Below, in pieces: positions 12,234-23,725 of a DNA stretch of 64,000 nucleotides. The position numbers were made by a program, and so were the translations under genes. This DNA is from Dolomedes plantarius. Lineage: Eukaryota; Arthropoda; Arachnida; Araneae; Dolomedidae. The notes below the pieces were generated by a model. The model did no database searches and had not been told where the DNA came from. It saw nothing but the letters and a program-made list of their open reading frames with translations. Numbering within the stretch: the stretch's first letter is position 1; each line of letters starts with the position of its first letter. Location of the stretch: NCBI GenBank assembly GCA_907164885.2, contig OU015498.1, positions 89,200,142 through 89,264,141 of the forward strand, written 5' to 3'.

Positions 12234-14224
12234 ATATCTTATTCAAGTTTTTTATTGGAATTGTGTTGCAATTGTCTCGTGTATCATATAGTTTTATAGT
12301 AAATGAATTTGTTCTTAGAACTATATAGAACAAGGGTTAATTAAGTGAAGCACTTACATATACCAAAATATATCTATCTTTTGTTATATTTTGGCAAGCT
12401 ATTTTTGTTGTATAAATCATAGAACTGAGAGATGCTAAGCTTGGATAAATTTGTAACTGAACATTTTTTTGTGTGACTAATAAGCTATGAGACCTGTTCT
12501 TTATCTCAACGAACTTTCGATGTGATTCATTGTTTTAATGTGCTCTTTCATTTTCACACGTGGCGTTCTTAACATGTTTCTTAGTTTCCCCCCTGGTTAT
12601 TAAACTGATTACTTGTGCTGCGAAGCAATTCTCATTCCAAAATTAGTGTTACGCAATACGAGTAATCAGTATAATTCAAGAAAAGGGATCAGTATAATTT
12701 CTGAATCAGTATGTTAATGGAATTGGTATAATTCCTAAAAATGTTTTTTTTTTCACACAGAACTGGTGATAAAAGAACAGTTCTCAAACGTAATGGTATC
12801 CGGGGAAAATGGAAAGTTCCTCATTGTTTAATAGAGTTCTTTTCAATTCTACAATTTGAAGTTCATTTGAATTTCATAAGTCTAAATCATTGAAAAAATA
12901 ACCGATTCTTGAAATAACCACGAAGAAAAAAAATTGTAAATATCTAGGCAATAGTTTCAATGTTTGCAGTGCAACAAAATGTTTACATAAAAAAAATGAT
13001 TGCCCTAAAAATTGGCTCATATAAAGTGTCTCCACTGTGCTATTGATGTATAACCATGAGAGATGTACATAAATGTCTTAGAACGAAGAGAAAAGGTGTA
13101 CAGAAGATGTTGTCCTAATATAATTCCCATGCATGACCTGTAGAACATTAAATTTCACAATAATATATGCCAAATGAATGAGATTCATATAACAAAAAAC
13201 ATATGGATGAGATCGAACGATGAATTGTTCTGCATTAAAACATTCTTTGTTTTTTTAGGAGAGATAGTTCCTGAACGGGACCAGATGACCTAAAACATTT
13301 TGATCTGAATTTTCAAACCTCTAGTACATGAAAAGATGCGTAGAGAAATTTGTAGCTGATTCTCTTATACTCTAACAGAGGTGTTTCTCTTTCCTAATGA
13401 TAAATTTACTCGATAGGATTTTCTTGGCGATCTTTTATCTTAGTCTCAGAAATTATAACCTAAATCTTACTTCTTGATGAAATCATCTCTCAAACTAATT
13501 CCGCTCTCTCCCAGGAAAAAGAAAAACTGAGTAAACATTGACATTTATTACCCTGGGACGAAAGCATGGTCTGCTTGATGTCTTCATAACTTTGTTCTAA
13601 ATATACCATCTCTTTACACTTTTGATGGAGCCTTCATTAAGTTCTACTACTTCAACGTCAAAGACTAAGAACTCTTTGGTATGTTCCCTCTAATTTTATA
13701 AGGAACGCATTTTCCTTTGACAAAGAAGATTTCAGAACTAATTAATGATTGCATAAGATTTCTATAAGAAATTCAACTGAAGACCGATTCTTTAATTACT
13801 AAAATCTCCAAACATGTTAAGTAATAGATGAGCTGAAGAGTTTAATAGGAAAAAAAAAAGCATACATATAATTTAGCCTTTTTTCACCAAAAATTCATTA
13901 AAACGATAATAAAATGTATACATATGAGGCCTGTTTTAGGATGAAAGACAAAATGTTAGATAGGTCAGACGCACGTGTTTCCGTTTCTTGACATTTTATG
14001 TACATCTGCATTAGAGTTTCCTGTAAAATGTAGCATAAGTTGGTATCATTAAATGTTTCAGTGTTTTTTTGTTAAATGTAAACTAAATGTTTAGTAAAGT
14101 TGGATGTAGCAAGCAATTTTTGAGTCATTCATTATTTCACATTCTCTTAGTTGAAATGTTATTTTCTGTGTCTTTCTCGGGTATAACTACCTGATGTTTT
14201 ACAATAAAAATTTTCTATGCTTGC

Positions 14225-14276
<52 letters not shown>

Positions 14277-14773
14277 TTGTAGTGTCTGAACACCCCGAAA
14301 GTTTAAAAAACCATATTTAAAAGAATGAAATTACTGGAAGCAAAGTGTTTAGTTATTGCTCTTATCTTTTAGCAATTAAATATAAATTTTGAGTGAAAAG
14401 TGTAGGTTTTTTTTTTACTCATAATATGTTTCTACGTATTATACGTACATATAATATATGCCCTATTCAAAACCTCAATTATTTATTTTAATAAATTACT
14501 ATTTCTTAATTTTTAGAAAGCTTAAATGATATTTAAAAAATGTATTAACGATATTAAAAAAATTTATTTTCAAGCTTCATTGGAAGGTTAATAGAAGTTA
14601 AACGGCAAAGATTTCCAGTCTTGCATTGAAATTTAACTGATCGATATATGGACCGAACCCGTCCAAAACGATCGGAAGCGATCTATTACTACAAATCATG
14701 TCTACACAAATTTTACAGAGATTGCGTGTCAAAAATGCATACAGTCACACTATTAAGATATGGACCAGATTAA
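12234..14773. other. AT-rich sequence without recognised genes
   Basis: No open frame with domain content was found on either strand. It contains a TA microsatellite at 14227-14272. Confidence 0.5.
14227..14272. repeat. (TA)n microsatellite
   Basis: An uninterrupted TA run of about 23 units. Confidence 0.97.
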
Positions 14774-14869
14774 GGCTCGGTGCGATCCGGTGTCGTTGCG
14801 ACACCGCAGCTGCGATCAAGCAATACATAGAGTTGAACTAACCGACTCACACGGACGACGCACCGAGCC
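14774..14869. mobile_element. 96-bp Harbinger-type MITE
   Basis: A perfect inverted terminal block GGCTCGGTGCG / CGCACCGAGCC is flanked by TAA on both sides (14771-14773 and 14870-14872). A 3-bp TAA duplication is the signature of PIF/Harbinger. The core is GC-rich against an AT-rich background and contains CGGTGTCGTTGCGACACCG, a perfect inner hairpin. There is no coding capacity. Confidence 0.72.
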
Positions 14870-15739
14870 TAAGGGTGCATCAAAGATCTTTATTAGTACT
14901 TTTGTACAGTAAGATAAATTTCAAAACAATGGGAAATGCGGAATGGTAACAAGATATTTCTTAAATTTCCCAAGTAGTTTCACTGCATTTATTGTTTTTC
15001 GCCCACACCTTGTCCCTTTTTTGAGTCCTTGGTTTGCTCTGTGTGAGTGAGTTGAATAATTCTAGGAAAGAATCCCCATTGTTTTGCTTGTACATGTGGT
15101 CTCGAACACTTTCAGCCAGGGGGAATTATCATTAACAACAGCTGAATTAAAACAACTTTAAACACTCCAAATTTTGACAGGATTTAAAGGATATTATATT
15201 AATACGGTAGGAAGCCGTCTAAGATTTCAAATAAATTACCTAAGACTGAAAATCCTTATCTCTAATTCCATTCATTTTATACGGATCATAGTTTGACAAG
15301 CATACAAATATTTGGTTTTATAGCATTACTTTAAATCTCCTTTGATGTCATTAAACACTCTGAAATTTGACATAAGTCCTCTCGTACATCACGCGAATGA
15401 ACTCTAAAAGCAACACTTCAATGTCACAACTTTAATAATCATATTGAATACAAATGAATTATATTCATTTTAATCTCTTTTCATGTCATTTGGATACATT
15501 GTATAAAGTCTTCTCGTAAATCGCGTGAATTTAACCTAAGATACAAATATAAACGACCCAACCTTTCGGTTATGCGTTAAAAAAAGTAAAAAAAGGGGGG
15601 GTCGGGAAACTTGTTCTAATTGTGTAGAATACAACGAAATAGAATAACTATGTAATCGGATAATGAACAGCCATAAGAGCCATAACTATTTTTCTTATGG
15701 TTCTTCTACAATGATAATCATTATAAAACTTATTCTTAT
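14870..15739. other. AT-rich sequence, no gene seen
   Basis: Nothing supported. There are a short A tract and G tract near 15580-15602 and no paired repeat ends. Confidence 0.5.
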
Positions 15740-16130
15740 TCCAGATATCAATATTGGTAGGTAAGCCTCTGCGTATATTATTAAATTGACTACATATATT
15801 ATACAGTGCTCCACCGATTGTTCAGCACCACAAGAGCAAGTGCTACTTTTTCCGTGAAACCTGCTTTGATAACTACCAAACGACCCATGTCCTGTGATTG
15901 CTTGGTTTATGTAAAAATCTGCACTTAGCCTGTCTGTTTTAACTTTCGAGAGGAAAAATTTCTCTTACTCTAGTTCCAACAGTTGTATTGTTCTACCTAT
16001 CTTGCCATACGTGTTCCGCCATTTGAAATAATTTTGCTTTTACTTGGTTTCTAGTCCATTTAATTTCTTTATTTATTACTTCTAATTTAGTTGCTTCTTT
16101 TGCAGTCTGATCAACTGCAATTAATCCTAA
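15740..16130 (-). pseudogene. 3' end of a non-LTR retrotransposon ORF2 (R1/Jockey-like)
   Basis: The minus strand first reads GLIAVDQTAKEATKLEVI, which resembles the end of an RNase H domain (the 'AD.LAKEA' region). After a frame change it continues as GHGSFGSYQSRFHGK, then CSCGAEQSVEHC. R1/Jockey-type LINE proteins end with a 'HG.F..Y..RF' segment followed by a C-x-C/CG...Q..EH...C motif, which matches. Stops and a frameshift break it, and no reverse transcriptase remains upstream. Family level is inferred from this tail only. Confidence 0.72.
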
Positions 16131-16365
16131 AAGCAACGCTTCAATATCACAACTTTAATAACACCTCTAAAAAGATCTAAGGATAAGAAATTATTTAGAT
16201 GTTCCGAATTTAATTGAAAGATTAATGTAGATGCTATAAAATAAATTAAGGCCATTAAGTTTTCTGGGTTTGTTCAAATATAATGCAATAGTTCCACGCT
16301 ATATTTAATGATCGTTGACTATTAAACTGTAATTAAAGTAACTCGTTTTAAAGGATTGTATAATG

Positions 16366-17254
16366 AGGCTGCTGTGTACTAACCCTATTGGATTTAGTCA
16401 CCTCAACCTATGGAGAAAATGTCTACTATTTTCAGCTACATAAATGCTGATAATCCAATAAAAATGGTGTTTTCAGATAGCCTGAACTTTTCTGCACCTT
16501 GCCACAGGATTCATTTTTATAAATTTCGTTCACCAAAGAAATTAATGAGCCTTTAAAACACTATACCAGATTTTACCTCCGAATAATTTAAATTAAAAAA
16601 TATTATTTGCATTTTTTTAAACAAAAAATGCCCTATGGTGTAAAGTTTCTTTCTCTATTACGGAGTGCAATTTTTTAAAAATCTTTTTTAAAAAGTTTAA
16701 ATTATTCGGTGAAAAAATCTGATATATAATCAAACCCCGTTATAGGGAACCTGGTATATAACGAACCTAAATTTTGGTCCCCCCAGTTTTCCTATTGTAC
16801 GTAATTTAATTAGCATTGTGTCAGTTTAATGTAATCGATTTTAGTCGATTTAATTCATTAATGATAATTTTTAAAAGGTTTTATCGCTCTTTCAATACAT
16901 CATTATTGAATACACAATGCAACTAATGAGTTATACATTTTGTGAACTCTAGCACTTTTCTTTACGGTTCGGATATAGCGATCCACCGGATAAAGCGAAC
17001 AAAACCTTTGGTCCCTTGAAGTTCGTTATAACGGGGCTCGACTGTACTGTGTTTTAAACGCTCCTAGATTCCTTTGGTGGACGAAATTTATAAAATGAAT
17101 CCTGTTTCAAGGTGCATAAAAGTTCAGGCTATCTGAAAATACCATTTTTATTGGTTTTTCAGCATTTCTGTAGCTGTAAATAATCTACAAATTTTCTGCA
17201 TAGAATAACACTGAGGTTTGCGAATCCAGTAGGTTTGGTACACAGCATCCTTTA
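16366..17254. mobile_element. Foldback MITE copy 1, split by a Tigger MITE
   Basis: The left arm begins GGCTGCTGTGTACTAACC. The right arm is its inverted counterpart, ending GGTACACAGCATCC. The arms pair over roughly 250 bp, including TTCAGCTACATAAATGCTGA and the sequence around CAGATAGCCTGAACTTTT. Two related copies lie at 60258-60675 and 61450-61855. It contains the nested insertion 16729-17044. There is no coding capacity. The target-site type could not be fixed with confidence. Confidence 0.75.
16729..17044. mobile_element. pogo/Tigger-type MITE nested in the foldback element
   Basis: The left end reads CAAACCCCGTTATAGGGAAC and the right end GTTCGTTATAACGGGGCTCG then ACTG and TA. Ends of the form CAGT..AACCCCGTTATAACGAAC flanked by TA are typical of Tigger-derived MITEs. 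It interrupts the foldback element, so it is younger. Confidence 0.75.
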
Positions 17255-17292
17255 AATCTTATAATGTTTAATGTTTTTTCAAATATTTAAAA

Positions 17293-17361
17293 CTAGCTGA
17301 AAACCCGCGCTTCTCTACGGATTACAGTCAAATTAAATACAACGGTCAATGTATGCAATTA

Positions 17362-17449
<88 letters not shown>

Positions 17450-17483
17450 GATAAATACGACGATCAATGTATACAATTAATGT

Positions 17484-17544
<61 letters not shown>

Positions 17545-18123
17545 TTATAAGAAAATCGTAAAGGATAATTTTATAGACAAAATAAAGTAGAAGAAAATAT
17601 TCAAATTAAATCTAATATAAAGAATACTAAAGAATATAGTACAGTTAATATAGTACAGTTTGTAGAACATTTCTTTTACTGTATTTTAATATTTTTTTGG
17701 ATAATGTCCAATCGTCTGCCGCATTAGCAAGAAAAAAAAATCTTTTTTGTTTATTTAGTTGTTACGCACGTGACGATAAATTTATTTAAAGTACCAGAAA
17801 AAGAAATCACGTGATCGGCATTTAATAAATTAAATTCTAAAAATTAATCTTTAAAAATTCACCAAAAATCAGGAAATGGAGGTAAAAATTCGAAAAAAAT
17901 TTCATTTTGAAGGAATTTTTATGATCAGCTTAAAAATTAAATTTTAAAAAATCTAAGAAGAATTTTTGAAAAATCTTTCTTAGTGCACCCCTACACTATT
18001 AGAAGAATCGCCATGCAAAATTTCAGCCCTTTAGGTCCAGCGGTTTGGTCTGTGCGTTGTATGTCAGTCAGTCAGTGAATGAATGAATGAATGAATGAAT
18101 GAGTCAGTTACGGAACTGTTTTA
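17293..18123 (-). mobile_element. Helitron-like non-autonomous element, copy A
   Basis: On the minus strand the element ends in a GC-rich short hairpin region (GTAGAGAAGCGCGGG) followed by TTTTCAG and CTAG next to T. That resembles a Helitron 3' end (hairpin plus CTRR). The other end reads CAGTTACGGAACTG beside TA and TATAGATA repeats. Internally it holds paired CACGTG motifs about 40 bp apart (around 17768 and 17810) and the shared segment TTTCAGCCCTTTAGGTCCAG. Two TA microsatellites (17371-17454, 17487-17545) lie inside. Three more copies occur at 20205, 25066 and 25788. No Rep/Helicase is coded. The Helitron label is tentative. Confidence 0.6.
17371..17545. repeat. Two (TA)n microsatellites inside Helitron-like copy A
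   Basis: There are about 41 TA units at 17371-17454 and about 28 at 17487-17545 with one TG interruption. The same positions in copies B, C and D hold much shorter TA runs, so these expanded after insertion. Confidence 0.9.
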
Positions 18124-19243
18124 TATATATAGATAGATTGATTATCCACTAATTTCCCAAGCATATTAGATGCTTCAAACCCTCCTTCGAAATTCGGTAA
18201 TTTTTCCTGACGGAAAAGGTAATGAAGGCGCCACACATCATTTCACCGAATTTTGCGCGCTAAGGGAAAATCACGCTCAAAAATCCCCCTGCAGATCCCT
18301 ACGCCTGTTAAAACTAGCGCAGTTTCGAAGGGATACTGTGACTGGCCAGGAGTGCAGCTGTTGGTCAGATTCATCTCAGATATCTCAGACTCGTGTATTT
18401 CACAGAGCGCTGATGCACTGATTTCTTAACGAGTTTCAAGTGCTTCCACCGTAATATAAAACTGAACGCTTGTGAATTTTGTTGGAATAACTTTCTTAAA
18501 GAGGAGATATTAATTTTCACGTTTTTTTTTTTAAAATTTTGATTGAGTGTAATATCCGGGGAAATTTTTATACGCATAAACCTAATTCTGTATTGATTGT
18601 GAAGAAGAGAAATTCGATGTTGAAATGTAGATGGTTTAAGCATTCTTAATTACTTTGATGTAAGCCCTGGATTGTTTATGTTATTGCTAACCGTAGAGGC
18701 TCTATTTATGCTTTCTATGGCTATGGTTAAAAAAAATTCTACAGCTATGTGGGATTCTAATTCTTTTGAGCTAAAATTTATATAAATTTCAATCACCAAT
18801 TTTTTTCAATTGGTTTGAAAATCAATCAAAATATTTTATTTTGTTTTATTTCTGTGAAAAATAGTTAAAGGCTAATCTAATTACGAATTTTTAATTATGA
18901 TGCATGTGTAGCCCTTGTCTTTTAATCTAATGCCATACAGACAAACTACACAACCACAAATGTTACTGAAAGCTTTGCTTTTCAGTTCATTAATCTCTGA
19001 ATTTCGGACGTCTTTGTGAATGTGGAAAAAACTTAACGAAAAATCTACCATATGCTAAGTGCGGAAAAAAAATTAGACAAAACTTTTTTCATTCTGACAT
19101 TTATACTGAAAACAAAATTTTGATATTTAAAAAAAAGCACTCTTTTTTTATCGAGAGTGGGGAGCAAAAAATAACGATTGCTTAACTAACATCTTTTATT
19201 CATAATCTGAAGAATATAAATCTATTGAACGTCTCACTCCACA
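18124..19243 (+). other. Upstream region of the pseudokinase gene
   Basis: About 1.1 kb lies between Helitron-like copy A and the start codon. Positions 18210-18420 are clearly less AT-rich than the surroundings and could hold a promoter or a 5' untranslated exon, but no TATA box, initiator or splice junction is convincing. An in-frame TGA lies 18 bases upstream of the ATG, which fits the chosen start codon. The 83- and 90-residue open frames here have no recognisable domains. Confidence 0.35.
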
Positions 19244-20070
19244 ATGATTACCGAAAATATTAAACGGGTGTATAAGATGCTTTTTCGTTACAGTTTCTAT
19301 AGGATGTGGTATGCTATATTTATAATGATCGGAGCGATGAATTTATGCGTGCAGTTATTATCAATTTTGCTGACCCCCCACTGCCTCGCATGTATGACGG
19401 ATACTCCTTGGAATTATAGATTCCATTTGAATGCAGCATGTACTATATGTAATGGTAAATTTTTAATTGTATGTGGGGTCGCGTGGACCGCGTTTTATGT
19501 GGGGGTGGGTGGTTGTGTGCTTAGAAAACTGCTGACGGGCGTGTTTGAACGCAGGCGTATCTTTCGAATTTTGAACCTCGACAGAGGCATCATCAAGCGA
19601 ACAAATGCCCTCAGGAAGGAATACATCAAGCTATTTCCTATTGAAGAAGGTCTCAAATTTGAAGTGAACAAATTGAGTAGCGAAACGATACACGTCGTAA
19701 TGCGTCTTCATCACCCAAATTTACTACTGGTTCCTATCCTAGACAGCAATTTTGACAGCTTGGAAAATTTCATGTTCGGAGCCTGCAAATCTATTTATTT
19801 CGAAGAACTGTTTTATACGTTTGACATTTATTTCCCTCGTCCTTATTTCGAAGCTATATCTATGATCATGAGGGACGTGCTTAAAGCTGTTCAGTACCTC
19901 CACAAAAGGAAGATCTATCATCTGAATGTGCAGCCGAACACTATTTTGGTCCTGAATACTTCCAGAAGAAGTGACGGGTATTCGGCGAAAATTGGAGGAT
20001 TCACTTTCGTTAAAACCTCTGAAAATAACGAAATTTCAAGCCAAGAAGTTGGACTGGATGAATTTAAAAG
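19244..20070 (+). CDS. Membrane pseudokinase, coding exon 1 (residues 1-275 plus two bases)
   Basis: This is a predicted membrane-anchored kinase-like protein. The open frame starts at an ATG with an upstream in-frame TGA. Residues 22-43 and 73-93 are two hydrophobic membrane segments separated by a short Cys-containing loop (C47, C50, C66, C69). A kinase-like domain follows from about residue 125. RLHHPNLL at 154-161 resembles the segment after helix C. YLHKRKIYHLNVQPN (218-232) aligns with the catalytic loop, where HRD-LK-PEN has become HLN-VQ-PNT. AKIGGFTF (248-255) replaces the DFG motif with GFT. No glycine-rich loop or VAIK lysine is recognisable. Catalysis is therefore unlikely and a scaffold or allosteric role is inferred. 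The donor AAAAG|GTATTT at 20070/20071 leaves phase 2, matching exon 2 at 41113. The kinase family cannot be assigned by eye. Confidence 0.8.
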
Positions 20071-20180
20071 GTATTTGCAATATCAATATTTCATTACTGA
20101 ATATTTCGAACTACAATGCATTTTAAAATGATGATCTGATGTGGAGCTTCGAAGCTATTAAGCTCAAGCTCGCAAGTAAT

Positions 20181-20204
20181 CTATATATATATATATATAT
20201 ATAT
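20181..20204. repeat. (TA)n microsatellite
   Basis: A TA run adjoins the end of Helitron-like copy B, about 110 bp downstream of the exon 1 donor site. Confidence 0.95.
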
Positions 20205-20800
20205 AAAACAGTTCCGTAACTGGCTGACATACAACGCACAGACCAAACCGCTGGACCTCAAGGGCTGAAATTTTGCATGGAGATTCTTCGTATAGTGTAG
20301 GGGTGCACTAAGAAAGATTTAAAAAAAATTCTTCTTAGATTTTTTAAAATTAAATTTTTACGCTGTTGTAGTAACATTTTTTAAGTTTACATTTAAAATA
20401 ATAATTTGAGGGTTATAAAATATATATCACGAGAAAGATCCCGAAAATTCCTTTAAACTGAAATATTTTTCGAATCTTTACCTCCATTTTCTGATTTTTG
20501 GGGAATTTTTAAAAATTCATTTTTAGAATTTAATTTATTAAATGCTAATCACGTGATTTCTTTTTCTGGTACTTTAAATTAATTTATCGTCACGTGCATG
20601 ACAAAGAAATAGACAAATTGTTTTTCTTGCTAATGCAGCAGACGATTGGACATTATCCAAAAAAATATTAAAATACTATAAAAGATATGTTCCTTAAACT
20701 GTACTATATTAACTGTACTATATTCTTTATGTCTATGAGATTTAATTTGAATATTTTATTCTACATTATTTTGTCTATAAAAATATCCCTTATTTTTTTC

Positions 20801-20833
<33 letters not shown>

Positions 20834-20965
20834 TTACATCAATTGCATTCATTGATCATTGTATATATATATTTATTTATTAATTTTTTTTGGCATTAAT
20901 TGCATACATTGACCGTTGTATATAATTTGAATGTACTCCGTAGCGAAGTGCGGGTTTTCAGCTAG
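20205..20965 (+). mobile_element. Helitron-like non-autonomous element, copy B (inverted relative to copy A)
   Basis: This is the same family as 17293-18123 in the opposite orientation. It begins AAACAGTTCCGTAACTGGCTG and ends GTAGCGAAGTGCGGGTTTTCAG then CTAG before TAATAA. It carries ATCACGTGATTTC and GTCACGTGCATG, the paired CACGTG motifs, around 20550 and 20593. It lies just inside the intron. There is no coding capacity. Confidence 0.62.
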
Positions 20966-21110
20966 TAATAATAATAAACATTTTATACTAGTAAAAATGA
21001 AAATACTTAAGATACCGTGTTCGTAAGACAGTCATCCATGAACGACAATGAATATAATTAACAATAATAAATAAATGATAATAAAAACAGTTATTTATAA
21101 GTTATATTAA

Positions 21111-21686
21111 CCCTTCAGCGGGCGCGCCAATTTTTGGAACACCAACAGGCGCGCGTGGCACAAAGTGCAACGTCTCTTTCAACCTTGATTATTCCTTTTG
21201 AAATAAACTTTTTTTTTCATATTGAAAATAATAATTCTGCGTTTTATGACAATATATAAAATTCTGACAATATTGAGATATATTTATAATCAAAGGCCAA
21301 AAAATGCAGATACAATCGCCTTATTTGAGAACTGTCCGGTTTATTGGATCTAAGGACAACTTGCGGATTGATTCCCTTTATGTCCAAAAACCTAAAAAAC
21401 AATGAGGTTGTCCATCTTCGTGATATGCGGAATACCGTGTAATAGCTGCACATTTGATCGACTACATCAACTCCTGCTTTTGTCGTATTGTAATCCAGTA
21501 CAATCGCTGGTTTACCACGGTTAAATCACAACCAACAATGGATAGAAAGGCATGCAAGGGTCAGAAAATCAGACCTGCATTAGAAAGGGTGTAACTATAA
21601 ATAGAAACTGCTTAGAACATGCAAAAACAAACCATTCAAAATTACAAAAATGTTGCACTTTGTGCACGGACGCGCCCGCTGAAGGG
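21111..21686 (-). mobile_element. piggyBac element fragment with transposase C-terminus
   Basis: The element is flanked exactly by TTAA (21107-21110, 21687-21690). The inverted ends are CCCTTCAGCGGGCGCG and its complement, nearly perfect over 16 bp. The minus strand (about 21500-21290) reads KAGVDVVDQMCSYYTVFRIS then RRWTTSLFFRFLDIKGIN, the conserved piggyBac transposase (DDE_Tnp_1_7) segment around the last catalytic Asp (GVDxxDQ). The N-terminal two-thirds are missing, so this is an internally deleted copy that kept both ends. Confidence 0.9.
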
Positions 21687-21760
21687 TTAATCTTAATATT
21701 TATTAATTATGTTATAATGGTTATTTACAAATAATAATAATAATTTTAGTAATGATAATA

Positions 21761-21918
21761 CACTAGAACCTCGACATATCGAACCTCGATATAATCGAAT
21801 TCCTTGATAAATCGAAGTTTTTCCATTCTCCTTGAACCTGCTTAACACTATAAATCGAACCTCGGTATCTCGAAGTTTTCTCGTTCTCCTTGAGGTTCGA
21901 TATATCGGAATTCCACTG
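21761..21918. mobile_element. 158-bp pogo/Tigger-type MITE
   Basis: The element is flanked by TA. It begins CACTAGAACCTCGACATATCGA and, read from the right, CAGTGGAATTCCGATATATCGA. The body repeats 'atcgaa' and 'cctcg' units in both orientations. Short palindromic TA-flanked elements with CAGTG-type ends and internal TCGAAC repeats are typical Tigger derivatives. Confidence 0.75.
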
Positions 21919-22631
21919 TAGTACATTATTTGAACTATTGCTATAAAAAATACTTTGTTTACGGTGTTTATATATCAGTCTTGCATTAATGCATTATTTT
22001 GGTTAAAAAAAAAAATTAATGCATTATTTTGGTTATTAAAAAAAAAAAAAAAAAAAAAAAGTTGATTAGAATGGGAAAACCTCCGCAAAAACACGTCCCC
22101 TGCTCATAGATTCTATCTGTAAAATGGAAGTGATGACCCAACTGATACAGTCAGATATTTTTTATTTTGGTGGCAAAAATAGGTTATTTCTTGATTAAAG
22201 CTGATCAGTGCAAATTTAAGTGACAGCCGGAGGCAAATTTTAAAAACTACTCCTTTTCAAATTTTTAGACTCTAAGTATTGAACACATTACTTTAAGAAA
22301 TAGTTAGTTAATAGAATAACAGACAATTTAGGAAAAATATGTATTAAATAAAAAGAAAAGTTTTACTTAGTTAAAAAAAAATGTAAATAATTACAGAATT
22401 TTAAAAGACAACAGAAGTGAATAAATTTTAATATAATTTGTTATGCAATAAAAATAATTATTCAATCATTGTTAGAGCCTTTATTGCAGAAAAACACTAA
22501 CCATGAGTGCATCTCTATAATATATTGTTTTGGATACCGGAAAAATGTCTCATTTTGACGCTTATTTCATTTCGGTGCCTGAGGCTTTTGCCTCGTCGTC
22601 TCATCTATGGGACCGGCCCTTATGGTAAATA
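21919..22631. other. AT-rich intron sequence with a probable hAT end
   Basis: It contains a duplicated 'ttaatgcattattttggtt' followed by a poly-A tract (22038-22060). At 22577-22622 is the block GTCTCATCTATGGGACCGGC, whose complement resembles the end of a hAT-type element. The opposite end was not found, so no element is called. Confidence 0.4.
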
Positions 22632-23398
22632 CAGGGTTCCCACCTATATCCGTTACACCCCCTTAACTTCTAAACGGTGACAGCTTAGGCCATAAAGTTG
22701 GTGTCTAGGTATAGTAAAAAGGCTATGCGCTACTCGATAAAACAACTTTCAATGCCATCTATCGACAAATTTTGGAAATAGCGTTTTTATCTCAAAAACG
22801 GTACTAGATACAGGAAAAAAGTCAATTGCAAAGTTGTTCAGCATCATCGATTTAGTAAAAAAATACACCTTGCGCACATTAATACTTAAAACAGAATGTA
22901 GAAAATGAACATTTTGAAAATTGTCATGGCATAAAGAGTGGAAGAAAGAAACTGAGACACTTCCCTATCTTAAGGATCATTTATTTATGTTTCTGAAAAT
23001 GTCCTCCATTAGCCACTATACATATTTGCACTCTGGAATGGATTATTTAGTCCGTGAGATGGTCTTTTCGAGCTTTTGACGACTCCATAGTGTTGAAAGT
23101 CACGACCAAACAAATGTTCATTTTTTACATTCTGTTTTGAGTATTAATGTGCGCAAGGTGTCTTTTCTTAATAAATCGATGATGCTGAACAACTTTGTAA
23201 TTAACATTTTTCCCGCATCTCTTACCGTTTTTGAGATAAAGACGCTAATTCCAAAATTTGTCGATAGATGGCATTGTAATTTGTCTCATCGAGTAGCGCA
23301 TAGCCTTTTTACTATACCTAGACACCAACTTTATAGCCTAATCTGTCACCGTTTTGAAGTTAAGGGGGGGGGTGTAAGGGATATAGGTGGAAACCCTG
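22632..23398 (-). mobile_element. Mariner-superfamily MITE with about 290-bp inverted repeats
   Basis: TA flanks both sides. The left end is CAGGGTTCCCACCTATATCC and the right end its inverted copy. The arms match over roughly 290 bp (for example TTGTTCAGCATCATCGAT on the left against ATCGATGATGCTGAACAA on the right). The 180-bp centre on the minus strand retains CIVANGGHFQKHK, the C-terminal tail shared by some mariner/Tc3-type transposases. This suggests a foldback derivative made from the 3' end of an autonomous copy. Confidence 0.82.
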
Positions 23399-23725
23399 TA
23401 TAAATATAAAAAAATTATTAAATTCCTTGATCACCAAAATTTTCTTTCACATTACTTCAATCAGCCATACTGTAACAAAATTGATCAGAAACATAAATTA
23501 ATATGACAGTATCAGAAACATAAATAAATTTGAAAAATTTGAGTTGCGGAAACAGGAGTCCTTTTAGTGTGTTTTGTTTTTGTATGATTTTTATATTGTC
23601 CCTCCCCCTCCCCTTTATTATTATTATTATTAAAACAAATACACACACACCACCCTCTAAACACACCGTCTGTAAAATGAGCATTTCTTTGTCATATCCT
23701 AGATTTATTTGATCAAAACTTTTAA

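Noticed and set aside
19213..19221. TATAAAT upstream of pseudokinase exon 1 as a TATA box
   Set aside because: It is only about 25 bases before the ATG, so transcription would begin at or beyond the start codon. TATAAAT is also common by chance in this AT-rich DNA.
20071..20131. A 295-residue single-exon protein ending at 20131
   Set aside because: It would stop right after the GFT motif without a C-lobe. The donor at 20071 joins in phase to the missing C-lobe at 41113, so read-through is kept only as a possible minor form.
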